A DNA stretch of 64,000 nucleotides from assembly GCA_028826165.1 (NCBI GenBank), contig JAPDFW010000136.1, forward strand, positions 690,501 to 754,500, in the 5' to 3' direction. This document shows, in pieces, positions 34,101 to 44,788 of the stretch (the first letter of the stretch is position 1; every line of letters begins with the position of its first letter). The notes beneath the pieces are model-generated. The model had not been told where the DNA came from. It was given only the letters and a program-made list of their open reading frames with translations, and ran no database searches. The position numbers and the translations under genes were made by a program. The DNA is from Anaeramoeba ignava (taxonomy: Eukaryota > Metamonada > Anaeramoebidae).

Positions 34101-37100
34101 GTTTTGGAGGCATCGTTATCAGACAAAGACTCATATGAATATTTCAAGAAAGAATCAAAATGATTGTTGTTCATTTCCAAGAAAAGAGTCAACGAATCGA
34201 TGATGGACTGATGAATATCTGGTCCAAATTTCAATAAATCAATGATAAACGAAAAAACTTCATTTTCAAAACTTTCGTTATGAAGGGGTCTTATTCTTAG
34301 AAGGAGTTTAAGTGTAATCAACAAATTAACAAGATATTTTTTGTAAGTTCCAGAAATTTCTTTGTTGAGCATATCATTATTACTGTCTTTGAAAGTGAAG
34401 AAAATAAAATGGATAATTGAAGAAATGTTTTCAGCTTTTTTCAAAGAGAAAATTTCTTGTTCAAATACAGGTGAAATCATTTCTTCTTTTGTATTTAGTT
34501 GAGCGATTTCCTGTATTTGTTTATGGGGTGTTAAATTTATATCATCATTTTCTTCAATTTCTTGGTCTTGATTTGGTAATAATTTGGAAAGTTGTTGATT
34601 TGTTAAATTTGTGAGTTTTTCGATGTATGTTCTGAAAATCAAGATTACATCTAATTTGATATCAATTCCACTGTCATGAAAAGGATATTTTTCAGGATTG
34701 CACCAATTGATAAATAAATTTCCAAGAAAATTTTTGATGATGACTGATTCGTAGAGGAATATAGGAGGTAATTTTGGGATTAAATGTGAAACAACTGCAA
34801 TAACATTAGGATTTGTTAAGTGAGTATGCGAATTATCTTCATTTTTGATAGTTCTCCTTTCTTGATTTAGTTCAGATTTTGTGATGTATTGAAACAAAAC
34901 CTCAACAGAGGCAAAATGCAAGGAAGAAATTGCTCTTATTGCTTCTTCTCTATTTTTGGAAATGGGAGATCCAATTAGTTTGTATATTGTCTGGAAAAAT
35001 CTTTCAAACAATTGAGAATGGATATGCTTATCAAAAAGATTGTATTCCACTTTTTCTTTATCCGAAAATTTTTTTTGAGCATTGTTTTGGTTGAGACTTT
35101 CTTGATATTCTTGTCTTTTCTTGTTTCTTTTTGATGGTATTCTTAAAATTGCGCATAAATATTTAAGTTGTGAATAGTAAAATTGTGTTCCAACTGAATT
35201 ACTTTCAAGAAAATATTGACAAGAAGTGTTCCAACACCAAACAAAAGAATAAACAAAATCGTGATAGAAATTATTGATGAAAGAAAAGAGTTTTTGTTCA
35301 TCTCCTGAATCGAGTATTGAAATGAACATATTTGATAAGAAAGGAAAATTTGCTCTTTTTCTTGCAATATAAACGTTTGATTTTTCAATTCCAAATTCTG
35401 TTTCTGTTTCTGTGATTGTTTCTGATTCAGAAAATGATTCAGATTCAGATTCTAAATCGCTAATTATTTGGCTTTGTGAAGATTGGTGAGTTTCATTGTT
35501 TTGTTTTTTGATAATTTTTTCTTGGATTTTATTATTTTGATTTTGAATTTGAATTTGATTTTATTTTGATTTTGATTTTGATTTTGATTTTTATTTTGAT
35601 TTTCATTTTCAATTTGATTTTCATTTTCAATTTGATTTTGATTTTGATTTTGATTTTGATTTTGATTTTCAATTTCATTTTGATTTTTATTTTGATTTTG
35701 ATTTTGATTTTGATTTTGAATTTGATTTTGATTTTCAATTTCATTTTGATTTTGATTCACTAAAGACTCAGGTTGCTTGCGTGATTTAGAAATATTACGT
35801 TTATGCTTTGAAGTATATCTAAATAAAAGATCTTCGAATTCTCGAATCTCATCATAATTCAAAATTGATAATAAACCTGAAATTTCAAATTTGATCCATG
35901 GTTCAGGATGTAAAATCCAAAGAAAACAAGATCCTTGAAATCTGATTCTTAAAGAAACCCATTCAAATAATGTAATACTTGGTTGGAAATTTGTTTTCTT
36001 ATTTTTTAAACTATCATGGAAAGTTGTTAACATAATTCGAACCAATTGAAAGAATTTCAAAAGAGTAGAAAAATTGTCTTGCTGTTTGCTGTTTGCTTCG
36101 ACAAAAAACTTGATGTTCTCAAGCATAGAAAGAATTAAATTAAAAATAACAAGAAAATTCTTCTCGTTTGTATTCTCATCTTCAATAATATAATTTTGTA
36201 GTGTTGCAATAGCTTGATTTGAGATTTCTCGATTTGAATGCAAAGAAAAAGCAACTAAATTTTTGACAATTTGGTCTTGAATTCCTGGGTCTGATGAAGT
36301 GATTGTTGGCGATGTTGTCAAACTCATTGAAAGAAGTGATTCATTAACAGTAGAAGTAAATTTTAGTTGTTTGACAGATCCTGCTCTTTTTTTTCTTCCA
36401 CGAATAGATTGAGAACTTTGTTTTGATGTTTCTTCATTTTTGGGATTTGCTTGGTTATTTACAGAATTTGAAAAAATAGAGGGAAGACCAGAAATGAATT
36501 CAGATGGATATAAAAGATATCTCTCAACAAAAGGAAAGAGAATTTGACTGTGTTTTTTTAATTCATCTTTGCAATTTGCTCGAAGAAATCCTATTGCCTG
36601 AATAATTGCAATTTTGAAATCAGGTCTTAAGTCGTGTATTGATAAATATTCCTTCATAAGTTGAACACAAAACTCCATGTTTTTTGATCCAAGTTCATTG
36701 AAAATATTTGAAATATCTTGAATTTCAATAAAATTTAATGCTTGTATTTTTTTCGATGGATTTTGAAATAATATTGAGATGAATCCTCTTAAAATGTTTA
36801 TAAATTCTGTCATATTTTCTTTAGAGGATATGAGTTTTTGATCAATTTTTGAAATGAAGTCAGCAAAAACTTTGAGAGATTTTATGCGAATGCTTTCATT
36901 TTTCCTAATTACAATTATAGCTAATAAGAAAACATCCTTAAGTTTGTTTATCCAATTAGTTGAAAATTTAATAAATTGAGGAGTATTTATATCAGAAATA
37001 TTTTGATTTTGATTTTGATTTTGGTTTTGATTTCCAATGTTTTTCTCTAATTTTTCTTTATCAATTTTTGAAATTTTTGTCAAGGATGATTTTTTTGGAT

Positions 37101-38475
37101 TTAAAAAAAATGATTGATCCAATAATACAAGTTGAATCAAACTTCCAAGACAAAGCAAAAAATGTTTTGTTTTGCGAGTCCATAATAATAAAATTTGATA
37201 AAAATTGTCGAAATGATGAGAAATTTGTTGAAACAATTCAGGGTTTTTTAAAGCAAGATTTTGTAATCTTTCTCTCATAATTGTTTGATTTTCTCCATTC
37301 GGAATAATTTTTTGAAAAATTGATGTTATTGAATTGCAAGCTTTTAATCTATGAATTCCTCTGTCAATTTTTTTAATATATGCATAATAGAAATCCATAA
37401 ATTTAATTGTGATTTGAGCTCTTTCTACAGATTCAACTCCGAAGTGCAAATCATTAAATATTCTTTCATAAGTAACAATTTCTCTTGAAGGTTTTGATAG
37501 TGTTTCTTTTTGAAATAATTGAAGAATAAAATCCAAATGATTTTCATTGATTGAAAGAATTGATAAACATTTTGAAGCCATATAACGAACAGCTATTTTT
37601 CAATGAATTTTTATTGAAATGAATTTTTATTGAAATGAATTTTTATTGAAATGAATTTTTATTGAAATGAATTTTTATTGAAATGAATTTTTATTGAAAT
37701 GAATTTTTATTGAAATGAATTTTTATTGAAATGAATTTTTATTGAAATGAATTTTTATTGAAATGAATTTTTTTACCAATTGTATTCACATAATCCATAT
37801 TTTTCAAAATAACATCAATTAATTGTTCAGGAACTGATTCAATAATTTTCATTTTATCAGTTTGATTTAAATAAAATAAACAGTCGTATAATGTTTGTAA
37901 AACAAAAAATCTAGAAGATTCATCATAATGATCCTAAAATAAAAATTAAAAATTAAAAAATTAAATTAAAAAATTAAATTAAAAAAATTAAATTAAAAAA
38001 TTAAATTTACTTCAATTGTTTCAACAGGATCTGAAGTTGAAGGAAGTGATACTTTTTGTATATTTTTATGCATTTTCTTTTTTTGATCCAGAATTAATGA
38101 TTCAATATTTAAAATTGGAAGAATTTCAGATACAATAAAATTTAAATGAGTTAAAGAACCTCTTATTAATTTTGATTGAAGGATTTTTAATTTTTTATTT
38201 ATAATTTCTTTTGTAATATTTCTATCAATCTAAATTTTTGAAAAGAAAAAAATTGAAAAAAAAAAATTTATTTGCTTTTTTGTTTTTTGTTTTTTTTTAA
38301 AACAAACAATATCAGATCTTTCTGTAATTAAAGGGAATTTTAATCTTATTGTTGGTGTTAATTCATCTGATTTAAAAATTGGGATTTCTGCAATTAAACA
38401 TTCTTTAATATAAAGTAATGCTCCAAATTGTGTAATTAAATCTTGATAAATTTCTTGTTGAGTTGAGTTTTGCAT
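31102..38475 (-). CDS. Furry/Tao3/Mor2-like cell-morphogenesis scaffold protein (two frameshifts in repeat tracts)
   Basis: Very large HEAT-like protein that in other eukaryotes acts with NDR/LATS kinases and Mob to control polarity. Exons: 38475-38308, 38229-38011, 37933-37777, 37592-31102. The splice into exon 4 gives DYVNTIAVRYMASKCLSILS. Family-like segments: FMDFYYAYIKKIDRGIHRLK followed by FQKIIPN (family: [20 protein letters not shown]), KTKHFLLCLGSLIQLVLLDQ (family: KKHSLALYPLITCLLCVSQK), and near the C-terminus ADIAFSWAIKTGDEMISVNS with FYTFFTLNQRF, matching the family's WALxTGDRHxAxRSFQIFRAL. The end is SFQIFSKRFPGNLNFSFILD. N/Q hexamer tracts at 35.5-35.8 and 31.6-32.1 kb each contain a one-base phase change, in opposite directions. 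Intron 3 is a 16-bp array. Divergent from the RCC1-BTB gene. The N-terminal exons are not recognisable as Furry by themselves. Confidence 0.68.
31620..32060. repeat. Coding NQ/EN hexamer tract near the Furry C-terminus
   Basis: ATTTTG/ATTTTC hexamers plus four copies of a unit reading NLNKNQNENE (31915-32060). An extra A (plus-strand T) near 31630-31640 shifts the frame, so one frame ends NQKSKSRY and the conserved end resumes NQNPDIDFIKSSFQ. Confidence 0.85.
35535..35755. repeat. Coding NQ hexamer tract in the middle of Furry
   Basis: CAAAAT hexamers on the minus strand, reading NQNQNEIENQ. One base is missing near 35560 (CAAAATAAAATC where CAAAATCAAAATC is expected); after it the frame continues NKIQEKIIKKQNNETHQ and then the acidic SDLESESESFSESE. 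Confidence 0.85.
37598..37770. repeat. 16-bp minisatellite in Furry intron 3
   Basis: About ten perfect copies of TGAATTTTTATTGAAA filling the intron between 37776 and 37593. Only the splice sites lie outside the array. Confidence 0.92.
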
Positions 38476-38554
38476 TTAAAAAAATTGAGAAAAAAAATGA
38501 AAAAATGAAAAAAATGAAATTAAAATTTTTTTTCATTTTTTTCTTTTTTCAAAA
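38476..38554. promoter_or_regulatory. 79-bp divergent promoter between Furry and RCC1-BTB copy 1
   Basis: Three A-run/ATG/A-run motifs facing Furry (read TTTTTCATTTTTT on the minus strand) and TTTTTTTTCATTTTTTTC facing the RCC1-BTB start at 38555. Confidence 0.5.
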
Positions 38555-40303
38555 ATGAATGAAATTATATTTTTTGGTTTAAATCAATATCCAGTTCTTT
38601 TAAAAAATAAACCAAATAAAATAATAAAACCAATTCAATTTAAATTTGAAAATGAAAATGAAAATGAAAATGAAAAACAAATTAAACAAATTTCATCAGG
38701 AAATTTTTCAACAATTTTCCTTTTTGAAAATGGAAAAGCAATAGAATATTTAAGAGATCCAAAACAAAATCCTCAAAAAATCCAAATTGAAGAAAATATT
38801 CAAAAAGTAACTGTTGGTCATGATGTTGAAGCTATTTTAACAAAAGAAGGAAATGTATTTGCCAAAGGATACTATATTAATCCAGATAATCCAAATCAAT
38901 TTATCAATATTTCATCATTAATTGAAGATGAAAATGATAGAATAATTCAAGATATTGTTTCTGGATATTATACAATTTACTTATTAACTTCAAATCAAAA
39001 TGCTTATGGAATTGGTTCAAATGATAATGGTCAACTTGGTTTTGGATTTCCTAGTTATACAGCTAAACCAATTTTAATGATGAAAAATGTTTCTAAAATA
39101 TTTTCAGGGAATACTTCTTTCCATGTTTTTCTTTTAAACTCAAATCAAGAATTATTTGGATGTGGTGATAACTATAAAGGTCAACTTGGATTAGGAGAAT
39201 CAAGAAAAGATGAAACAAAAATCCAAAAATTAACCAAAATCCAAAATATTCCAAAAGGCAAAATAATTGATATTCAATGTGGATGTACTTATTCAATAAT
39301 GTTGATTGAAAATGAAAATGGAAAAAGAAAACTTTATTCATGTGGAATCTATCGAGATAATGGACTTGGCCAATATGAAAATACTTGTGAATTTACTGAA
39401 ATCAAATCATCTTTATTTGAAAACGATAATATTCTTGATTTTTCTGTTGGAAATGCTCATAACTTGATTTTAACTTCCAATTCAAAATTAATAGTATTTG
39501 GAAATAATTTATATGGCCAATTAGGAACTGAAAAAGGAAATTATCAATCAATTCCAATTCAAATTGAACTTCCTAAATTAAGATTTAATGAAGATATTTC
39601 TAATTATCATATTTCTTGTGGAGAATTCAATTCATTTCTTTATTATTCTCCTCCTTCTTTTTCCAATCTTGAAGAAGATTTGATAAAATTATTTGAAAGA
39701 AAAGAATTTTGTGATATTTCATTTAAAACCAAAAATGGAGAAATAATTGAAGCTCATAAATTAATATTGAAATATAGATTAAAAAATGAAATTGAAAAAC
39801 TTCAAGAAATTATTTCAAAAAAGTCAATTAAAAAATCAAATCAAATATTTGAAATGATTTATTCAAATAGAATAATAAATCCAAAATTATATTATGAAAT
39901 TAAAGAAATTATAAATTCAAATGAAAAAATTGAAGAAACAATGAAAAGAATTTATTTAAATGAAAATGAAAATGAAAATGGAAAAGATTTTATTATTGAA
40001 AGAAAAGAAAAACAATATAAATTTCCTAAATTAATATTAATAATGAGAAGTGAATTATATCGAGGAATGTTTTTATCTGTAACTGAAGATAAATCTAATA
40101 AAGTTACAGATTATAGTGAATTAAGTAATAAATCATTTCAAATATTTGAATATTGGATTTATTCAAATCAAATTAAAGATGAAATTCAAATTACACAAGA
40201 AATAATTGATGAAATTCAAATTGGAATTGATTATTTTCAATTAAATCAAACAAATCCAAATTTAATTGATTTATTAATTAACAAATTTAATAATCAAAAT
40301 TAA
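38555..40303 (+). CDS. RCC1-repeat protein with two C-terminal BTB domains, copy 1
   Basis: Single exon, 582 residues. Residues about 1-355 are an RCC1-type beta-propeller with blades ending GSNDNGQLGFG, GCGDNYKGQLGLG and VFGNNLYGQLGT. BTB one at about 378-450: FCDISFKTKNGEIIEAHKLI. BTB two at about 480-575: KDFIIERKEKQYKFPKLILI, then RSELYRGMF and VTDYSELSNKSF, a signature shared with the ankyrin-BTB proteins here. The architecture resembles RCBTB proteins, which are candidate Cullin-3 adaptors; no evidence of exchange-factor activity. A short ENENENEN tract varies between the copies. The duplicated copy lies at 46332. Confidence 0.88.
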   Translation: MNEIIFFGLNQYPVLLKNKPNKIIKPIQFKFENENENENEKQIKQISSGNFSTIFLFENGKAIEYLRDPKQNPQKIQIEENIQKVTVGHDVEAILTKEGNVFAKGYYINPDNPNQFINISSLIEDENDRIIQDIVSGYYTIYLLTSNQNAYGIGSNDNGQLGFGFPSYTAKPILMMKNVSKIFSGNTSFHVFLLNSNQELFGCGDNYKGQLGLGESRKDETKIQKLTKIQNIPKGKIIDIQCGCTYSIMLIENENGKRKLYSCGIYRDNGLGQYENTCEFTEIKSSLFENDNILDFSVGNAHNLILTSNSKLIVFGNNLYGQLGTEKGNYQSIPIQIELPKLRFNEDISNYHISCGEFNSFLYYSPPSFSNLEEDLIKLFERKEFCDISFKTKNGEIIEAHKLILKYRLKNEIEKLQEIISKKSIKKSNQIFEMIYSNRIINPKLYYEIKEIINSNEKIEETMKRIYLNENENENGKDFIIERKEKQYKFPKLILIMRSELYRGMFLSVTEDKSNKVTDYSELSNKSFQIFEYWIYSNQIKDEIQITQEIIDEIQIGIDYFQLNQTNPNLIDLLINKFNNQN

Positions 40304-40834
40304 ATTTAATAATTAAAATCAAAATCAAAATTAAAATTAAAATTAAAATCAAAATTAAAATTAAAATCAAAATTAAAATTTAAATTTAAATTAAAATTAA
40401 AATTAAAATTAAAATTAAAATTAAAATCAAAATTAAAATCAAAATTAAAATTAAAATTAAAATTAAAATTAAAATCAAAATTAAAATTAAAATCCAAATC
40501 AAAATTATACTTGTTTTCTCTTGATTTGTTTTTTGGATTTAATGAAAATTCAATTAATAAAATAGGATATTCTTCATCTTCTATTTTTAATTTTGTTTTT
40601 AATTTAAAATTCTATTTTCAATCAAATAAAAATCTTCAAATTAATAAATAAAAAAAGAATTAAATTCTAAAACAAAATTTCAAATTAATTTTTATTTTAA
40701 ATTTTAAATCAAAAAAAATGGAAAATTGATTTTTTAAAATGATAAACAAAAATAAAAATTGGAAATAGAAATTAATAATAATTTATTTTAAATTCTTTAT
40801 TATTAGATAAATTAATAAAAAATTAAAATTAATT
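40304..40834. repeat. AAATTA/AAATCA hexamer tail after RCC1-BTB 1, then unique AT-rich DNA
   Basis: Hexamers at 40304-40505 directly follow the stop codon. The rest (40506-40834) is AT-rich and matches 48139-48480 almost base for base in unit 2. No gene seen. Confidence 0.8.
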
Positions 40835-41335
40835 TATTATTGAAATAATACTTTTAATTTAAAAATAATTATATTTTATTTATTAATATTTTGATTTAAT
40901 TTATATTTAAATTTTTAAATAATTTTGAATTAATATTTAATTTGAAATTAAGTTTAAAAATATATTTTTTATTATTAGATTTATTATTAAAATAATACTT
41001 TTTAATTTAAAAATAATTATATTTTATCTATTAATATTTTGATTTAATTTATATTTAATTTTTAAATAGTTTTGAATTAATATTTAATTTGGAATTAAAT
41101 TTGAAATATATTTTTATTATTAAATTTATTATTAAAATAATACTTTTTAATTTAAAAATAATTATATTTTATTAATTAATATTTTGATTTAATTTATATT
41201 TAAATTTTTAAATAGTTTTGATTTAATATTTAATTTGGAATTAAATTTAAAATATATTTTTATTATTAAATTTATTATTGAAATAATACTTTTTAATTTA
41301 AAAATAATTATATTTTATTAATTAAAAAAAATAAA
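40835..41335. repeat. About 146-bp AT tandem repeat, family A, unit 1
   Basis: The anchor AATAATACTTTTTAATTTAA recurs with periods of about 147, 145 and 146 bp. Roughly 3.5 copies upstream of Hsp20. Confidence 0.85.
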
Positions 41336-41339
41336 TAAA

Positions 41340-41509
41340 TAATCAAAGCTCTTACGAAAAAAAAACTTTTCTTTCAAAGATATTACGAAAAAAAGTAAAT
41401 AAAAGAAAAGAAAAATTTTTTTTTTCCATTTTTCATTCTACAAATTTTTTTTTTACTTTTTTTTACTTTTTAGATTTTAAATTTTTTCAATTTTTAAACA
41501 AACAAAAAA
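41340..41509 (+). promoter_or_regulatory. Putative Hsp20 promoter region, copy 1
   Basis: Two direct TTACGAAAAAAA elements (41352 and 41380) separated by CTTTTCTTTCAAAGATA, and a CATTTTTCATTCTACAAA block closer to the start. Nearly identical upstream of the second copy (48995-49158). The GAA/TTC content hints at a heat-shock element but the 5-bp phasing is poor. Confidence 0.35.
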
Positions 41510-41983
41510 ATGTCAATTAGTAAATATCCTTCTTTATTTTCTCCTTTTTGGTTTAATCCAATTAAAGAAGATTCATTTTCAATTTTTGATAAAGATGAAC
41601 CTTTGTGGATTTCAAATTTGGAAAGAAAAACAAAATCATTTGCACAACTTGGAATAAAAGAAACAGAAAAAGAAATTCAAATTTCTGGAAAAATTCATAT
41701 TCCAAAAGAATCAATTAATATTGAATTTGATAAAGAATCAAGAATGTTATCAATTTTTGGAGAACATGAAGTAAAAAAAGAAGAGAAAGAAGATGAAAAA
41801 GAAAAAAGAGTTAGATGTGAAAGAAGTTATTCAAGTTTCAAACAATCTTTTAAACTTCCAGAATTAGCTGAAATTGAAAAATCTGATGCTTCTTTTGAAG
41901 ATGGATTTCTTTCAATAACAATTCCAAAAAAAGAAGAAGAGAAAAAAGAAGAAAAAACAAAATTATCAATTAATTTCAAATAA
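41510..41983 (+). CDS. Small heat-shock protein (Hsp20/alpha-crystallin), copy 1
   Basis: 157 residues, single exon. ATP-independent holdase. The N-terminal arm contains FSPFWFNPIKEDSFSIFDKD; the alpha-crystallin domain runs about residues 50-150: EKEIQISGKIHIPKESINIE, SRMLSIFGEHEVKKEE, CERSYSSFKQSFKLPELAE (family: R-x-Y-x-x-F-x-x-x-F-x-L-P), DASFEDGFLSITIPK (family: A-x-x-x-x-G-v-L-x-I-x-x-P-K). An acidic/Lys loop EKEDEKEKR replaces the usual beta-5/6 loop. The protein is identical to copy 2 at 49159; I noticed one synonymous difference (TTG/TTA). Confidence 0.93.
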   Translation: MSISKYPSLFSPFWFNPIKEDSFSIFDKDEPLWISNLERKTKSFAQLGIKETEKEIQISGKIHIPKESINIEFDKESRMLSIFGEHEVKKEEKEDEKEKRVRCERSYSSFKQSFKLPELAEIEKSDASFEDGFLSITIPKKEEEKKEEKTKLSINFK

Positions 41984-43165
41984 TTCCAAATTAATTCCTA
42001 ATTAATTCCTTTTTTTTCAATTTTTTTGATTTTTTTCATTTTTGAAAGAATAAAAAAATTTCAAAATCCAATTTTTAATTTTTAAGTTTTAATTTAATAA
42101 ATTTATTTAAAATATAAAATATAAATTAAAATTATTTAAAATTATTATTTAAAATTATTATTAATTCTTTTATTTTTTTGAATAACAAAATCAAAAAAAA
42201 TTTAAATTTAAAAAATAAAAATTTAGAAGAGTTAGAATTAAAGAAATAATATAAATTAATTTAAAAATATAATTTAATATTTAATTTTATTATTAAAATA
42301 ATAATTTAATGTTTTAGATTTAAATATTTTATTATTTAAATATTTAACATATAAATATAAAAAATGAGAATAGATTTAATTTAATATTTAATTTATAAAT
42401 TAATTTAAAAATATAATTTAATATTTAATTTTATGTTTAAAATAATAATTTAATGTTTTAGATTTAAATATTTTATTATTTAAATATTTAACATAAAAAT
42501 ATAAAAATAAGAATAAATTTAATTTAATATTTAATTTATAAATTAATTTAAAAAATATAATTTAATATTTAATTTTATTATTAAAATAATAATTTATTGT
42601 TTTTAGATTTAAATATTTTATTATTTAAATATTTAACATATAAATATAAAAAATAAGAATAGATATAATTTAATATTTAATTTATAAATTAATTTAAAAA
42701 TATAATTTAATATTTAATTTTTATTATTAAAATAATAATTTAATGTTTTAGATTTAAATATTTTATTATTTAAAAATATTTTGAAAATTGATTTTTGAAA
42801 TTAAAATTTTATCTTTTTGAATTAAATTGAATTAATATTAATTTAGAAATTTGTTTTTAAATTTAAATTTATTAATAATTTTTAAATTCCAAAAAAAAAA
42901 TTAAATTAAAAATTAAATTAAAATAATTTTCCTTTTTTTTTTAATAAAAAAAATTAATAAAAAATAATAATAATTTATTAATAAATTAATTTAAAATAAT
43001 AAATTAAAAAGAAAATTAAATTAAATATTAATTTAAATTTATTCTTATTTTTTATATTTTTATTTATTTTCAAAATTCATTTTTTTTATTTTTTTTTTTC
43101 ATTTTTTTCCTTTTTTTTAAAAAAAAAAACAAAAAACAAAACAAACACAAAAAACAAAAAACAAA
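41984..43165. repeat. About 145-bp AT tandem repeat, family B, unit 1, with AT-rich flanks
   Basis: The anchor GTTTTAGATTTAAATATTTT recurs at 42311, 42455, 42599 and 42745 (periods 144, 144, 146). Array about 42230-42780. Flanks are AT-rich with a T-rich promoter-like block at 43080-43165 ending in AAAACAAAAAACAAA before the ATG. No gene seen. Confidence 0.85.
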
Positions 43166-44788
43166 ATGGATAATAATAATAATAACCAAATTGAAAATGC
43201 AAATCAAAATGAAAATCAAAATGCAAATCAAAATGAAAATCAAAATGAAAATGAAAATGAAAATGAAATGAAAAATTTAGAAAAAAAAGTAACAAAAAAT
43301 TTAATTAAAGATTATTCAAACCTTTTAAATGGAAATTCATTTAAAGATTTTTCAATTTTTGTTGAGAATAAATCAAATCCTTTTGAAATTAAAGTTCATA
43401 AATCAATTTTATCTTCAAGATCTCCTTTTTTTAATGAGTTTTTAAAAGGGCAAAATCATCTTAATAAGATTTTTTTAAATCAATTTAATAAAAAAGAAAT
43501 GAAATCAATTTTGAGTTATATTTATTATGGAAATATTTCTTTTGAGAATCAAGAAAATCTTATCCAATTATTGGAAATTTCAATTTATTTTAAATTAAAT
43601 TTATTGAAAGAAATTATTCAAAAAAAAATTTCAAATTCAATTAATTATTCAAATTTTTTCCAATTTTTATTCCAAAATCGAAATTTAAATTCAAATGAAA
43701 TTGAAATAAAATGTTTTGAATTAATAAATCAAAATTTTTCCCAAATTCAGAATAATGAGAATTTATTCAATTTAACTAAAGAAGAAATTATCAAATTTAT
43801 TCAATTTAAACAAGAAAAAAAAGAAATTTTTCAATTTGATTTTTTTCAATTTTTAAATAATTGGATTAAAAAAAGAGTTAAATCATTAAAATTAAGGAAA
43901 TATAAACACAAAATGAATTCAAAGAAAAGATTATTTCATTCTTTTTTTTCATTATTTGATAAAGATTCAATTTCAAAACAAGATTTTGATAAATTAAAAC
44001 AATTTCAGATTTTTCTTCCCAAATCTTTTTTCATCAAGAAACAAAAAAAATTATTCCAAGAAAATAAGAACCAAGAAAAGAAAATAAATTTGAAAAGAAA
44101 AGAAAATCACAATTTAAAGAAAGAAAATCAACAAATGAAAAAGGAAATTGAAGAGAAATGGAAGAAAGAAATTGAGAAAATGAAACCTGTTTTTGATAAA
44201 TATCGAGATCAATATCAAATGGAATTACAAAAGATTTTTTCAGATTCAGAAATTGTTACAGATATTGAATATGTTAAGAAATTACAAGAATGGATAAATG
44301 ATAATGATTTTTTTTCTAAAATGAAAAAAGGATTTTCAGCAAAAAGAGATGGATTTAATTCTCAAAATTGGCATAAAGCAGTTGATGGGAAAGGAAAAAC
44401 ATTAGTTATTATCAAAACAAAACAAAATTTTATTTTTGGAGGTTTTACTCAAGTTGGATTTAATGGAAATACAGGAGGAATTATTGATTCAAGTGCATTT
44501 ATTTTTTCATTAAGAAATGATAAAGGGGATAGAATACCTGCAAAGTTTACAATTAAACAACCTCAATATGCAATTTATTCTAAGTTAAGTTGTGGTCCAT
44601 GGTTTGGTAGTGGAAGTTATGGAGATGATTTTGTTTTAGTTTCTAATTTACAACCTGGTTATTCAAATTTTGGTTATAGTTATAATCTACCTAATGGAAT
44701 TAATTATGGAACAAATAAAGCTTATAGTTATTTAGCTGGTTCTTATGATTCATGGGTTGTTGATGAAGTTGAATCTTATTTCATTTAA
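43166..44788 (+). CDS. BTB-BACK-coiled coil-TLDc protein, copy 1
   Basis: 540 residues, single exon. N-terminal NNNNNQIENANQ tract; BTB at about 45-150 (FKDFSIFVENKSNPFEIKVH, SSRSPFFNEFL, LSYIYYGNISF); BACK-like helices at about 155-290 (FFQFLFQNRNLNSNEIEIKC); a Lys/Glu coiled coil at about 300-365 (ENHNLKKENQQMKKEIEEKW); TLDc at about 375-540 (SQNWHKAVDGKGKTLVIIKT, NFIFGGFTQVGF, AFIFSLRNDKGD, SYLAGSYDSWVVDEVESYF). TLDc proteins act in oxidative stress or V-ATPase regulation; the BTB suggests dimerisation or Cullin-3 binding. Diverges from copy 2 mainly at the N-terminus and in the coiled coil. Confidence 0.88.
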   Translation: MDNNNNNQIENANQNENQNANQNENQNENENENEMKNLEKKVTKNLIKDYSNLLNGNSFKDFSIFVENKSNPFEIKVHKSILSSRSPFFNEFLKGQNHLNKIFLNQFNKKEMKSILSYIYYGNISFENQENLIQLLEISIYFKLNLLKEIIQKKISNSINYSNFFQFLFQNRNLNSNEIEIKCFELINQNFSQIQNNENLFNLTKEEIIKFIQFKQEKKEIFQFDFFQFLNNWIKKRVKSLKLRKYKHKMNSKKRLFHSFFSLFDKDSISKQDFDKLKQFQIFLPKSFFIKKQKKLFQENKNQEKKINLKRKENHNLKKENQQMKKEIEEKWKKEIEKMKPVFDKYRDQYQMELQKIFSDSEIVTDIEYVKKLQEWINDNDFFSKMKKGFSAKRDGFNSQNWHKAVDGKGKTLVIIKTKQNFIFGGFTQVGFNGNTGGIIDSSAFIFSLRNDKGDRIPAKFTIKQPQYAIYSKLSCGPWFGSGSYGDDFVLVSNLQPGYSNFGYSYNLPNGINYGTNKAYSYLAGSYDSWVVDEVESYFI

